Positions 8,177-17,394 are shown, counted from the stretch's first letter. The stretch: 64,000 nucleotides of DNA from JAIWNK01 sp964453115 (GCA_964453115.1 CAYVRT010000018.1:16662-80661); one strand, 5' to 3'. Notes: generated from the sequence alone by a model not told the origin. A program made the numbers and translations.

Positions 8177-9853
8177 ATGCGCAAACACCGTTCATTGTTG
8201 ATTGTTTTCGCCGTGCTGGCACTACTTTCCAGCGCCTGCTTTTGCGGCCTGTTCGATGAAGAGGAAGGCGAAGAATACCTCAACCCCGCCCCTGGCGAGG
8301 TCGAGGAGGATGAAGACCCCCTCCAACCCACACAACCGGCAATTGTGCCGGGCAGGTCACAATCCGATATTGGCTTCCGTCCCAGCCCGCATGGCTTCAG
8401 TTTTGAGAACTATGGAGAAGACACCGAAAACCTGACCGCTGCCGAACTGCAACGCATGTTCGGCGACCAGGTTTGTTCCTCCATGCGCAATGGCGAATGC
8501 ATCCTCACCCCGCCGGCGCGCCAATGGATGGAGGAAATGAACGATGACATGAGCGGCGGTCACTGTGAAGGCATGGCGGCCCTCAGCCTGCTCATGTATA
8601 CCGGCGAGGTTCCCCCGCAGCTCTTTGGTGGTGATACTGCATCCGAGCTGGACCTGGATAACACCGAATTGCAACGCGAAATTGCCTACTGGTGGGCCAC
8701 CCAGGCCACCTCACCCACAGTGGATCGCCTGATTACCGGCAGCCCAAGTGACATTCTGGATGTCTTGCTGCAAATGGATGCCCACCAGGAAACGTACACG
8801 ATTGGCATTTATCAGCCCGATGGCAGCGATGGACATGCCATTACCCCCTTCGCCGTCGAAGATCAGGGCGGCGGCGTCTATCACGTCCTGGTTTATGACA
8901 ACAACCTGCCGGGTGAAACTCGCATCCTGACGATTGACCGCACCGCCAACACATGGTCTTACGAAGCATCCATCAACCCCAGCGAAGAATCGGAACTATA
9001 CGAAGGGGATGCAGAAACCCAAACCCTCGATTTGACCCCCACTTCACCGCGCCAGCTCATTCAACAATGCCCTTTTTGCGACGAGGATGAAAATGCGCAC
9101 CTGACCCACGGCCTGGCCGCACAACCCCCAACCTACAACTACATCTTTATGGATGGAGAAGGACATGTGCTGATCAGTGATGGCGATGGCCGCCGCTTGG
9201 GCTACAGCAATGGCAAACTCTACCAGGAAATCCCCGGTGCAAAAGCGGTTTCAATCAAAACCGGGCCCGGCGATGACCTGACCGACCCAATTTACTGGCT
9301 GCCACAAGGCATGGAAATCTTCGCCACCCTGGATGGCAGCGCACTCTCTCAAGAATCCTCCAGCGACCTGGTGCTGATTGGCCCTGGCTACAGTTTTGGC
9401 ATCGAGGACATTTCCCTTGAACCCGGACAGGTGGATGAGGCCTATTTCTCCCCCAACGATGGCTTCCTCTCCTACACCACCGAACGCAGCGAATCGCCTA
9501 ATATTGTGATTGGGATTGAAGAAGCAACCGCTGATTTCTATTTCGAGATTCAGGGCATGGATCTGGAAAATGGCGGCGAATTCAATATCCTGCTCAACGT
9601 CCAGGATGGTGACCTGATCATCAACGCCGAAAAGCTGACCAATGTTGGTAGTTTCACGCTCTATCTTTCGCGCTACGATGAGGACAGCGAACAGATATTT
9701 TATGCCGATGACCTGGAGTTGGCCGCTGGCTCCATTGTCTACATCTACTACGGCGAATGGACAACCGATGGAAGTCAGTTGTTCATTGGCGTAGATTTGG
9801 ATGGCGATGATGAGATTGATGAAACCTATGAAGTCAGTGACGAAGACTACTGA
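8177..9853 (+). CDS. Secreted lipoprotein with papain-like Cys/His/Asp motifs
   Basis: A 558-residue protein with a lipoprotein signal (lipobox LSSAC, Cys near residue 21) followed by an acidic linker. Residues 120-280 hold GGHCEGMAALSLL, then DGHAITPFAV, then HVLVYDNNLPGETR. This ordered Cys, His and Asp/Asn set resembles papain-fold cysteine hydrolases, so activity is possible but inferred. The C-terminal 250 residues form a beta-rich, very acidic region ending in DLDGDDEIDETYEVSDED, which may bind calcium. The start has a strong GGGAGG site. It ends by overlapping the convergent response regulator by 7 nt. The substrate is unknown. Confidence 0.72.
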   Translation: MRKHRSLLIVFAVLALLSSACFCGLFDEEEGEEYLNPAPGEVEEDEDPLQPTQPAIVPGRSQSDIGFRPSPHGFSFENYGEDTENLTAAELQRMFGDQVCSSMRNGECILTPPARQWMEEMNDDMSGGHCEGMAALSLLMYTGEVPPQLFGGDTASELDLDNTELQREIAYWWATQATSPTVDRLITGSPSDILDVLLQMDAHQETYTIGIYQPDGSDGHAITPFAVEDQGGGVYHVLVYDNNLPGETRILTIDRTANTWSYEASINPSEESELYEGDAETQTLDLTPTSPRQLIQQCPFCDEDENAHLTHGLAAQPPTYNYIFMDGEGHVLISDGDGRRLGYSNGKLYQEIPGAKAVSIKTGPGDDLTDPIYWLPQGMEIFATLDGSALSQESSSDLVLIGPGYSFGIEDISLEPGQVDEAYFSPNDGFLSYTTERSESPNIVIGIEEATADFYFEIQGMDLENGGEFNILLNVQDGDLIINAEKLTNVGSFTLYLSRYDEDSEQIFYADDLELAAGSIVYIYYGEWTTDGSQLFIGVDLDGDDEIDETYEVSDEDY

Positions 9854-10218
9854 ACCTGGAGTCGCTGTGCCAGTTCCTTCAACTGCGAAAAGCTAATCGG
9901 TTTAATCAGCACCAAATCGCACAAATCGTTCAACGTATCAGCCATTGCCGGGTCTGCTGTTGCCAGGATCACCCGGCTGCGCGCAAGATGCGGGCTACTG
10001 CGAATTTGTTGCAGCAGATCATCGCCCGAGCGCCCTGGCATGTGCAAATCCAGCACAACCAAGCCCGGTGAACGCGCTTGCAGCGCATCACCGGCCACCC
10101 ATCCGTCATGAAAAACAGCCACATCAAACCCCGAAGCGCGCAAGGCTTGCTCAAACACCAGGCTCGTTTTTTTGTCGTCCTCCACCACCAGCGCCAAACG
10201 AGGCTCAAATTCAATCAT
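9847..10218 (-). CDS. Single-domain response regulator
   Basis: A 123-residue stand-alone receiver domain. The acidic pair DD lies near residues 14-15, the phosphoacceptor Asp in VVLDLHMPG near 57, the conserved Thr/Ser position in LATADP, and the switch Lys in LIKPIS near 107. It has no output domain, so it must act by protein-protein contact or as a phosphate sink, as in CheY- or Spo0F-type relays. The ATG overlaps the stop of the histidine kinase gene by 8 nt, which pairs the two. Confidence 0.9.
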   Translation of the reverse strand: MIEFEPRLALVVEDDKKTSLVFEQALRASGFDVAVFHDGWVAGDALQARSPGLVVLDLHMPGRSGDDLLQQIRSSPHLARSRVILATADPAMADTLNDLCDLVLIKPISFSQLKELAQRLQVQ

Positions 10219-11971
10219 TTTTCCCCCGCTTCAACGACAAAATTACCGTAAACATGCTGCCCTGCCCTGGCGTGCTATCCACAGCAAGCTGCCCTTGCAT
10301 CAAATCTACCAGCTGTCTGACAATCGAAAGCCCCAGACCCGAACCGCTATAAGGCCGGGTACGGCTCTCGTCCACCTGTCGAAACGGCTCAAAAATGATC
10401 TGCTGTGCGTCCAGTGGAATCCCAATTCCTGTATCACGGACTTCAAAGGCCCAGTGCTGTGCATCGGGGCAGAAGAAGCGCAGCCGCACCTGACCATGCT
10501 CGGTAAACTTGACCCCATTGCTGAGCAAGTTTGCCAGCACCTGCCGCAGCCAATAAAAATCGCCCATGACCGTCTCGGGCATGGCCGGGTCCACTTCAAT
10601 CAACAAAACCAGGCCCTTTTTGGTTGCCGCCAATGCCGCCGAAGTGCGCGCTGCCTCAGCCAGGTCGCGCACCTTAAAGGGACGCTCGTGCATCACGACC
10701 CGTCCGCTCTCAATCTGCGCCTGACCGATCAGATTCTCGATAAAGCCCAGCAGCTGATTGGAGCTATCCATAATCTCACGCGCAGCATTTTTCTGCTCCT
10801 GATTCATTTCGCCAAACACTTCCTCGCGCAACATATCGGCAAAACCAATAATTGCCCCCAACGGCGTGCGCAGGTCGTGGCTGACATTTGCCAGCAATTG
10901 TGTCTTCATCCGATTGGTTTCTAGCAGTTGCTGTTCAGCCTCTTTCCGGGTTGTTACGTCGCGCAACAAGACTAAATGTCCTGCCACCCGTCCATGTCCC
11001 TCGTGCAGTACAACCAACCGCCCCTCCATCCAGCGGCGCGGCTCATTTTTGAGGCTCCATAACACTTCCAATTGCGTTTCGCCGCCTTGCTGAATGGCCT
11101 GCCACAGCGTCAGATACGCTGCCAGCCAATTCTCCGCCGATTGGCCCATCTGTAAGGGCTTTTCTGAAAAGAGACCATAGGCCGCCGGGTTGGCACCCAC
11201 CAATCGTTTTTGCAAATCCAGCACCAAAACTGCATCCGGCAAATTCTCAAACAAACGGTCATAGGCCACTGGCAACAAATCCAGCAATTGATAGCGAAAA
11301 ATGCCAATTGCCACCAGCACACCCGTCAAGGTAAATGCAAGCGGCGTCAGGTCAATTCCCTTTAACGGGCTAAGCCCCGTCAAATACAGGATGTTGCCCA
11401 CCCAGGGCAAAAGCGCCGCAACCACCAACATCACCGCCTGCCAGCGATAAATATTCGCCGAACGAAGAACAGAACGCGACAAAACAAAGGAACCGTACAG
11501 CAAGGTCAGGTAAGCAAATGCTGCAATCAACCATACAGCCGGGCCATGCCCATAAAGCATCACTGTGCCCAAGGCATTCTCAGCCATGGTCAACGTCGGC
11601 CACACCAGCCCATGCCAATCATTCGTCGCCGCCAGTACCGTCACCAACAGCGGCACGCTCCATAGCGCATAGACCCCGCGCGAGGCCGCCCACCCCGATG
11701 TGCGGCTATACTGGACAGCAAAAAGCATAAACAATAACGAGGTTGAAGTGACACTGATGTAACTGACCTGTGACCAGAGAACCTTGACAGATGCTTCTGT
11801 TGCAGCCAGTTCGGCTGCATTGGTAATGCCCCACCAACTCACCGAGAGCATCATAATCACAAAATACAGCCCGCCAGGCATCTTTCGTCGCTGCCAGGTA
11901 TACAGTGCCAGGGATAGCGCCACTACACCCGCCACAACAAATAAAGCAACTACAATGTTTCTCAAAGTCAA
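10211..11971 (-). CDS. Membrane sensor histidine kinase (7TM - PAS - HisKA - HATPase)
   Basis: A 586-residue kinase. Roughly seven hydrophobic segments fill residues 1-225, in the manner of the histidine-kinase N-terminal 7TM region. A PAS-like domain follows (about 228-340; LPDAVLVLDLQKRLVGANPAA). The HisKA helix carries SHDLRTPLG at 364-372, with His365 the phosphoacceptor. The ATPase domain has the N box NLLSNGVKFT, G1 DTGIGIP (513-519) and G2 GSGLGL (543-548). The start is TTG at 11971 with GGGAG 7 nt upstream. It is co-translated with the single-domain regulator. The signal is unknown; 7TM sensors of this class usually detect small molecules at the membrane. Confidence 0.92.
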   Translation of the reverse strand: MTLRNIVVALFVVAGVVALSLALYTWQRRKMPGGLYFVIMMLSVSWWGITNAAELAATEASVKVLWSQVSYISVTSTSLLFMLFAVQYSRTSGWAASRGVYALWSVPLLVTVLAATNDWHGLVWPTLTMAENALGTVMLYGHGPAVWLIAAFAYLTLLYGSFVLSRSVLRSANIYRWQAVMLVVAALLPWVGNILYLTGLSPLKGIDLTPLAFTLTGVLVAIGIFRYQLLDLLPVAYDRLFENLPDAVLVLDLQKRLVGANPAAYGLFSEKPLQMGQSAENWLAAYLTLWQAIQQGGETQLEVLWSLKNEPRRWMEGRLVVLHEGHGRVAGHLVLLRDVTTRKEAEQQLLETNRMKTQLLANVSHDLRTPLGAIIGFADMLREEVFGEMNQEQKNAAREIMDSSNQLLGFIENLIGQAQIESGRVVMHERPFKVRDLAEAARTSAALAATKKGLVLLIEVDPAMPETVMGDFYWLRQVLANLLSNGVKFTEHGQVRLRFFCPDAQHWAFEVRDTGIGIPLDAQQIIFEPFRQVDESRTRPYSGSGLGLSIVRQLVDLMQGQLAVDSTPGQGSMFTVILSLKRGKND

Positions 11972-12067
11972 AGGATGGCTCCCAGGTTAAATTTCCGCTA
12001 ATGGCCTTACTATATCAGATTTGGAAAACAAAAACAAGCAAAGCGCAGCCCCACTTTGAACAGAGCG

Positions 12068-12076
12068 TGCTATAAT
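12068..12076 (+). promoter_or_regulatory. Extended -10 promoter of the CAU tRNA
   Basis: TGCTATAAT: a perfect -10 (12071-12076) with the TGn extension and no clear -35 at the right distance. It lies 20 bp before the tRNA 5' end. Confidence 0.6.
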
Positions 12077-12096
12077 GGGGACGCTCCGCATTGTGC

Positions 12097-12168
12097 GGGC
12101 CCGTAGCTCAATGGCAGAGCACGCGGCTCATAACCGCTGGGTTGATGGTTCGAATCCATCCGGGCCCA
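12097..12168 (+). tRNA. tRNA with CAU anticodon (Met or lysidine-modified Ile2)
   Basis: A 72-nt cloverleaf. The acceptor GGGCCCG pairs fully with CGGGCCC and is followed by discriminator A. The D arm is GCTC/GAGC, the anticodon loop CTCATAA (anticodon 12129-12131), and the T arm GATGG-TTCGAAT-CCATC. The 27-43 pair is a C-U mismatch. CCA is not encoded. It is not an initiator tRNA: position 1-72 is paired and the three G-C anticodon pairs are absent. The GGCTCATAACC anticodon arm resembles Bacillus tRNA-Ile2(CAU), so reading of AUA after lysidine modification is as plausible as elongator Met. Confidence 0.93.
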
Positions 12169-12342
12169 TTGTCTTGATGGCCCCCGTCGAGGGGGTGCGA
12201 TTCGAATCCATCCGGGCCCATTGTGTTGATGTCCCCCGTCGAGGGGGTGCGATTCGAATCCATCCGGGCCCATTGTGTTGATGTCCCCCGTCGAGGGGGT
12301 GCGATTCGAATCCATCCGGGCCCATTGTCTTGATGGCCCCCG
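12149..12342 (+). repeat. 52-bp tandem repeat derived from the tRNA 3' end
   Basis: The last 20 nt of the tRNA (TTCGAATCCATCCGGGCCCA) plus TTGT recur at 12149, 12201, 12253 and 12305, exactly 52 bp apart. Each interval also repeats the tRNA element TTGATG(G/T) and inserts a 20-bp segment containing the hairpin CCCCC-GTCGA-GGGGG. The first and last intervals read CTTGATGG; the two internal ones read GTTGATGT. The fourth unit is cut short at 12342, 18 bp before the stop of the P450 gene. The array would be transcribed as the 3' trailer of the tRNA. Confidence 0.95.
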
Positions 12343-12359
12343 ATGAACGCGATTGTTAA

Positions 12360-13700
12360 TCAAAGAAAATGCGCCCGCATGTGCAGGCCATGCGTCGGAC
12401 GGAGCGTCACCAACGGCGCTGCCGAAACAGCCTGCTCATCCAGCAATTCCAGCCGCACCCGCTGTGTCACCGCCGCCAGAATCAACTGCGCCTCAATCTG
12501 TGCGAACTGATGTCCAATGCACAGGCGCGGCCCACCGCCAAACGGGATAAAACTGTAACGCGGTCGCCCCTTCTCCATCTCCTCCGCAAAGCGTTGCGGG
12601 TCAAAAACCTCGGCATTCGGCCAGTAAGCCGGATGACGATGCAAAACATACGGACTGAGAATAATCAACGAGCGCGGCGGAATTACCACCCCATCCAGTT
12701 CATCGGCCTCTACTGATTGCCGGGTAATTAACCAGGCAGGGGGATACAAGCGCAACGCCTCATTAAACACCTGCCCCGTCCAGCGCAGGCCAGCCAAATC
12801 GGCGCTCATTGGCAGCCGATTGCCCAGCTGCGCCACCTCTTGATGGAGCGTTTGCCATACATGCGGATTGCGGGCCAGCAAATACCAGCTCCAGGTCAGG
12901 CTGCTTGCCACAGTTTCATGCCCAGCAATCAAGAGCGTAATCACCTCATCGCGCACTTCCTGCTGCGAAAGCGCCGCTCCTGTTTCGGGGTCACGCGCTT
13001 TCAGCAACATCCCCAGCATATCCTCGCCCGCATCCATCTGCGCCTGCCGTTCCGCCATCAATGCATAGACTGCGGCATTCAAATCGGACAGGGCACGGCG
13101 AAAACGACGGTTGCGCGGGGTTGGCAACCACAGCGGCGGCGTAACCAGGTTCTGCGCCTGATAGACAATATGATCCAGCGCCGTCAGTGTCGCCTGCGTC
13201 AGGCGCTGCGCCGAGCGGCTCAAATCCATGCTAAAAAGCGCCTTACCGACCACCTCCAACGTCAGGCGCATCATCTCCTGGTCAATATCCAGGGTCTCGC
13301 CACGCTGTGCGGCAGCCTGCCACTGCTCCAACATCCGCTCCACGGCTGGAATCACGACCCCATCCAACGCCACAAGGCGCGAGCGCGCAAACGCTGGCTG
13401 TTGCAGCCGCCGGTTACGGAACCACAATTCACCATCGCTGGTTAACAAACCGCGTCCGGTCACCTGCGCCAACGAATTGTATTGAATGGTATTCTTGGTG
13501 TAATTACGATGATTATCCTGCAAAATATACCGCACCCATTCAGCACGGTTGACCAGGAAGGCCTGCACATTGCCAACTGAAAAACGCACCAGGTCGCCCT
13601 GCTGAGCGCAATCGAGCAAAAAGGCAGGCGTATTGGCGCGAATCTGCCCCAGGCGGGGTAGCAAGTCCGGGCCGGTGATAGTTGGAACAGCAGCAATCAT
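12360..13700 (-). CDS. Cytochrome P450
   Basis: A 446-residue P450 monooxygenase. The I helix reads LLIAGHETVASS (oxygen-activation AGxET). The K-helix ExxR is in EALRLYPP, and the haem loop FGGGPRLCIG carries the axial Cys near residue 394. Sequence style is that of bacterial CYP enzymes close to the CYP102/CYP110-like fatty-acid group, but the substrate cannot be assigned. No ferredoxin or reductase gene is adjacent, so redox partners must be elsewhere. The start at 13700 is chosen because GGAGG lies 6 nt upstream; a longer reading from 13751 would run into the upstream lipoprotein gene. Confidence 0.93.
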   Translation of the reverse strand: MIAAVPTITGPDLLPRLGQIRANTPAFLLDCAQQGDLVRFSVGNVQAFLVNRAEWVRYILQDNHRNYTKNTIQYNSLAQVTGRGLLTSDGELWFRNRRLQQPAFARSRLVALDGVVIPAVERMLEQWQAAAQRGETLDIDQEMMRLTLEVVGKALFSMDLSRSAQRLTQATLTALDHIVYQAQNLVTPPLWLPTPRNRRFRRALSDLNAAVYALMAERQAQMDAGEDMLGMLLKARDPETGAALSQQEVRDEVITLLIAGHETVASSLTWSWYLLARNPHVWQTLHQEVAQLGNRLPMSADLAGLRWTGQVFNEALRLYPPAWLITRQSVEADELDGVVIPPRSLIILSPYVLHRHPAYWPNAEVFDPQRFAEEMEKGRPRYSFIPFGGGPRLCIGHQFAQIEAQLILAAVTQRVRLELLDEQAVSAAPLVTLRPTHGLHMRAHFL

Positions 13701-13731
13701 CTTTTGCCTCCATCGAGCCAATGGCACATGA

Positions 13732-14715
13732 CTAACGCACCCACAAATCAAATTGGTCCAACTGCACCGTCAAGTTTTGGGTCTTGTCCGCACCAATGAA
13801 GAGGCCCATCCAGCCCGAAGCAAAGGTACTATCTTCCACCTGCCCCATCTTCACGCCATTGACATACAACGTCAGACGGTTGCCTTCAGCCAACACACCC
13901 ACGCGGTTGGTCTGCATCGCCCCGGCCTGAATAGCCGGGTTGGCCGTCCAATAGACATGCGTTGTCCAATTACCATCCGGCTTGATAGAACCATCCCATT
14001 CCGCAATTCGATACTTGCCATCACAGCTGATGCCAAGCAAATAGCCGCGATTGGCAGGCGATTTTTCCGGCACGCGCACAAACAGGCCAAAATGGTCACT
14101 GCCAGAGCAGGCCTCAAAACGCCCGGTCACCTCGACATAGAAATTATTGGTTGGGCCATAGGTCGTCAGCCGCCAGCCGTCCGTCTCAGTCAGGGCTGTG
14201 AGGAGCATCATCCCATCGCGAAACGTCACCGAAGTATAGGCATCCTGACCGGTCGGCCAGGCATCGCCATTGGTCATCGCATCCGTGTAGGTCGGTGCGC
14301 CCAACCCCTGCCGAATGTCATCGGCCGTCAGGGTTGGCGAAGGCAGCGGCGTCAGCGTCGCCGTTGCTGGAACCAGTGTAACCGTTGGAGAAACCGCCGG
14401 TGCTTCAGAGGTCGGCGTTTTGAACACTGATGGTTTGGTCGCCGTAGCCTGCGGCAATTCCCCTGCCGAGGCAGGCGTATTGGTAACCACCATGGGGGTT
14501 TGGGTAACATCCCCCGTCAACACAACCGTTGGTACCTGCGGGGCGGTTGGCTGCACCTCCAGCGCAACGGTTGGCGTCGGCTGCGCAGTCAAGATTTGTG
14601 CCACCAGCGTGGCCTGCTCTGCCTCCGAGGGCCCGGTTGGGGTTGTGCCGCCCAAAAGTGAACAGCTGCTCAATAGCAAAGCCATTATCATCCATATCGC
14701 AAGTTGCTTTTTCAT
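13732..14715 (-). CDS. Lipoprotein with Thr/Pro linker and LamG-like beta domain
   Basis: A 327-residue lipoprotein with lipobox LLSSC (Cys near residue 18). A linker of about 110 residues rich in Thr, Pro, Val and Ala follows. The C-terminal domain (about 140-327) has the pattern of a concanavalin-like jelly roll: FYVEVTGRFEACSGSDHFGLFVR, NRVGVLAEGNRLTLYVNG and GWMGLFIGA. Domains of this kind bind carbohydrate or act as spacers. The protein would be displayed on the outer face of the cytoplasmic membrane. It precedes the P450 gene by 31 nt on the same strand, but a functional link is not evident. Confidence 0.75.
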   Translation of the reverse strand: MKKQLAIWMIMALLLSSCSLLGGTTPTGPSEAEQATLVAQILTAQPTPTVALEVQPTAPQVPTVVLTGDVTQTPMVVTNTPASAGELPQATATKPSVFKTPTSEAPAVSPTVTLVPATATLTPLPSPTLTADDIRQGLGAPTYTDAMTNGDAWPTGQDAYTSVTFRDGMMLLTALTETDGWRLTTYGPTNNFYVEVTGRFEACSGSDHFGLFVRVPEKSPANRGYLLGISCDGKYRIAEWDGSIKPDGNWTTHVYWTANPAIQAGAMQTNRVGVLAEGNRLTLYVNGVKMGQVEDSTFASGWMGLFIGADKTQNLTVQLDQFDLWVR

Positions 14716-14783
14716 CTCTCTCTCCTTTTGGAAAAACGAGTCTTACAGCCAAGACGTAGACCAGAACAGACAAGTTCCCCGGT

Positions 14784-15269
14784 CTAGAGTTTATAGCCAA
14801 TCATGCGCAAGAAGCCCTTGCGCCAGGCAATCCCTTCCTCACGCTCAATGCCAAGCGGCCTTTGCCCATCCAGGACGCCCAGAATGCCGCGCCCCTCGCC
14901 CTGCGCAGCAATCACAACCTGCGTCGGGTTAGCCGTTGCGCAAAAGATGTGGCACACCTCCGGTGCTGCCTGGACTGCCTTAAGGACATTGATCGGGTAA
15001 AAGCCCTCGCCCAGGAAAATGATGAAGCTATGCCCGGCACCAAGCGCCAGGGCGTTGCGCTGTGCCAGCTCGATCAATGCCGAGTCGTTCCCGCTCCAGC
15101 GGATCAACCGCTCCCCTGAGGCCTCGCAGAATGCCAATCCAAAGTGAATGCCCGGCACACTGTTCACCAAGGCCTCGTGCAAGTCTTCCACCGTCTTGAT
15201 GAAGTGCGCCTGCCCCAAAATGAAGTTCAACGCCTCCGGCTTTTCAATTGTCACAAGTTCCAGTTCCAT
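14784..15269 (-). CDS. Adenosine-specific kinase family protein
   Basis: A 161-residue protein matching the small adenosine-specific kinase family (Pfam Adenosine_kin, archaeal PAE2307-like) through MELELVTIEKPEALNFILGQAHFIKT, VPGIHFGLAFCEASG, GAGHSFIIFLGEGFYPINVL, VCHIFCATANPTQVVIA and GRGILGVLDGQ. The family is widespread in Archaea and thermophilic bacteria. Its biochemical role rests largely on structural work, so the product name is only partly supported. Full length for the family. An AAAGGAG ribosome site lies 8 nt before ATG. Confidence 0.85.
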   Translation of the reverse strand: MELELVTIEKPEALNFILGQAHFIKTVEDLHEALVNSVPGIHFGLAFCEASGERLIRWSGNDSALIELAQRNALALGAGHSFIIFLGEGFYPINVLKAVQAAPEVCHIFCATANPTQVVIAAQGEGRGILGVLDGQRPLGIEREEGIAWRKGFLRMIGYKL

Positions 15270-15301
15270 CGCCCAAACTCCTTTCTATCCTTGATTATAG
15301 A

Positions 15302-17278
15302 TTAAGGTGCGCAATTGCGCAGGTCATATAGTTTTCGAAACTGTTCCGTATCCACATCATAGACCTCATCCAGCAGCAGCACACAGGCGGCCTGCCAGGT
15401 TTGCTGATCTTCGAATGTCATACGCCGCCAGTCCATTGGGTCGAGATAGGCATACGAAAACCCGGCCTCGACCAGGCGTTGTGGCTGCGGATGTTCCACC
15501 AGTGCCAGCCAGTTCGGCCTGGGCACATACCAATTTACATGAGTATCGGTCGTTCGTCCAAAAACCGTCACTGCCCGCACCGCAGAAGGTGAAAATACCT
15601 GTGCATCCTCAGGCAACTGATTCCAATGGCGCTGAATCATTTTTGCATCCAGATGGTCAAGGAAGGGCGCAATTTGCGGGCGGGGAATGGCAAAGACATT
15701 CGTCACCGCCAGCACAAGCCCGGCTGTACAGCTAAGCGCCAACAGTCCAGCCGCCCAAACAGCCCGTCCGGGGCGGCGTTGCGCCCAGCGCCAACCAAGC
15801 GGCACAGCACACAACAGACAGCTGGTGAAGAAGAAATACAAACGCTCCGTATTGGCCGCCCCCTCTGAGCCGCGATATTGCACAAATAGAGAGGCCAATG
15901 AAAGCATTGTTGCCAGGCCAAAAGCTGCCTCGAACCAACGACCGGCGCGCAGCGCCCGCCAGCCCCAATAGCCAATCCAGGGCAAACTAAGCAAGAGCGG
16001 CCCAGCTTCCAGCAGAGCGGCCAGCAAGGGCAAGGGCCGCAACAAATCCAGGCTGCCCAAATGCCGCGAAACCAGGGTTGGATGAAACTGAAAAGCAAAC
16101 CCAATGGCATGGTATGAATCTCGCGTCTGTGTTTCGTTTTGCAACAAACGGTAAAGAATATCATACAGCGCTCCGCCCTGAACCATGCCCAACAGCGTTG
16201 CCGCCATCAACACCCCCAGCCAATCGGTCAGGCGGCGCGGCAGGCGGAGCGAGCGCTTTTGAAAGGCAACCCACAATGTTAGCATGACAAATGCCGCATA
16301 GAGGTAAATCACCTCCGCCTCCGTCATCAACGAAAGCCCGGCCAGGGCAAACACACTCAATGTCGCCGCCCAACCATTGCGCCAGCGCGTGCCGGTCAGC
16401 AGCAACCAAAGCAGCACCGCTGCATCCAACAGCCCAACCGGCCCCAATTGGGCCATCACCCCGGGCGAAAAGAAGCCGTTCCCCAGTGCAAACCAATAAG
16501 GCATCGGCGCGCCGCCTTCAATTCCCCACACCCCAAACAGCGCATCCTCCAACGTTGCACCGCTCGCCAACCCACTGCCCATCAATACCAATTGCCGAGA
16601 CAGCGCATCCATCCATTGGCCGGGCAGCAATACCAGCAACCAGCGCGTTCCGGTTGCAAACAATGCAGCTGCCGCACCCAGCCAGGCCGCCGAACGGCTA
16701 CGCGTCATGCGCTGCGTCCAAAGGAAGGCCAGGGCAACAAACAGCACCATGCCCAATGTGCGCGCAGCATCCAACGTCACCCACACCATCTGCCCGCTCA
16801 GGCGCGTCATCTGTGCTGCCACAAGCAACAAAAAGTGATGATAGGCATAACGCACCGAGCCGCCCAGGGCAAAATGCGGCGGCACATCACCAGTTGCCAT
16901 CATCGAAACCGTCGGCAGATGCGCAAAATCATCAAAAATTGCCAGACCACGCTGCATTCCAAAACCAAGCGCCAGCAACACAGCCAGGGATAGCCACTGT
17001 TTGGGCAAAAATGGCGGTAACAGCCCCCGCCATCCGCTGCGGCTGGAAAGCATCAGCCCCAACCCGGCCAAAAACACCAATCCCGCCGCCAGCCAGCTTG
17101 CCACCGCCAGCGAAACAAGCTGTGCCAGCATATTGGCCGTCAGAGTCTGCAACACCAAACCGCTCAATACCCCGAGCGGCAACACAGCCTCCTCCTCCAG
17201 GTGAAATGCGTAACGCGTCAGCCACAGCCCGCCCAGCGTCCAAAACACCAGCCACACAAGCAATTCAATCCAATCCAC
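15302..17278 (-). CDS. Large polytopic membrane protein, unknown function
   Basis: A 658-residue protein dominated by hydrophobic helices (at least twelve between residues 1 and 540). A short soluble C-terminal domain (about 545-658) contains HVNWYVPRPNWLALVEHPQPQ and ends in RKLYDLRNCAP. A loop with FDDFAHLPTVSMMATGDVPPHF near residue 115 and AYHHFLLLVAAQMTRLSG resembles the periplasmic loop of GT-C-type glycosyltransferases and O-antigen-ligase-like proteins. No catalytic motif can be assigned with confidence. The start is GTG at 17278 with GAGGAG 6 nt upstream. No neighbouring glycan genes help. Confidence 0.6.
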   Translation of the reverse strand: MDWIELLVWLVFWTLGGLWLTRYAFHLEEEAVLPLGVLSGLVLQTLTANMLAQLVSLAVASWLAAGLVFLAGLGLMLSSRSGWRGLLPPFLPKQWLSLAVLLALGFGMQRGLAIFDDFAHLPTVSMMATGDVPPHFALGGSVRYAYHHFLLLVAAQMTRLSGQMVWVTLDAARTLGMVLFVALAFLWTQRMTRSRSAAWLGAAAALFATGTRWLLVLLPGQWMDALSRQLVLMGSGLASGATLEDALFGVWGIEGGAPMPYWFALGNGFFSPGVMAQLGPVGLLDAAVLLWLLLTGTRWRNGWAATLSVFALAGLSLMTEAEVIYLYAAFVMLTLWVAFQKRSLRLPRRLTDWLGVLMAATLLGMVQGGALYDILYRLLQNETQTRDSYHAIGFAFQFHPTLVSRHLGSLDLLRPLPLLAALLEAGPLLLSLPWIGYWGWRALRAGRWFEAAFGLATMLSLASLFVQYRGSEGAANTERLYFFFTSCLLCAVPLGWRWAQRRPGRAVWAAGLLALSCTAGLVLAVTNVFAIPRPQIAPFLDHLDAKMIQRHWNQLPEDAQVFSPSAVRAVTVFGRTTDTHVNWYVPRPNWLALVEHPQPQRLVEAGFSYAYLDPMDWRRMTFEDQQTWQAACVLLLDEVYDVDTEQFRKLYDLRNCAP

Positions 17279-17394
17279 AATTGCTCCTCGCGTCAGAACT
17301 TCTCTCCCATTTTAACCGGTTTTGTGCCACGCTGGTTGAAAGTCTGTCCTGAATGCGGTAAAATGAACAGACTTTCGTTGAAAAGGACTCACCT

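Noticed and set aside
12097..12168. Calling the CAU tRNA an initiator tRNA
   Set aside because: Position 1-72 is paired and the three consecutive G-C pairs in the anticodon stem are absent.
12149..12342. Possible CRISPR array
   Set aside because: The intervals between repeats are nearly identical and the repeated part is the tRNA 3' end; there are no unique spacers and no cas genes in the window.
12070..12363. Open frame antisense to the tRNA and its repeats
   Set aside because: It is only the reverse strand of the tRNA and 52-bp array; the peptide is a typical spurious tRNA-antisense product with internal repeats.
16291..17352. 353-residue open frame opposite the membrane protein
   Set aside because: Pro/Ala/Ser-rich antisense of a hydrophobic coding region; no domain.
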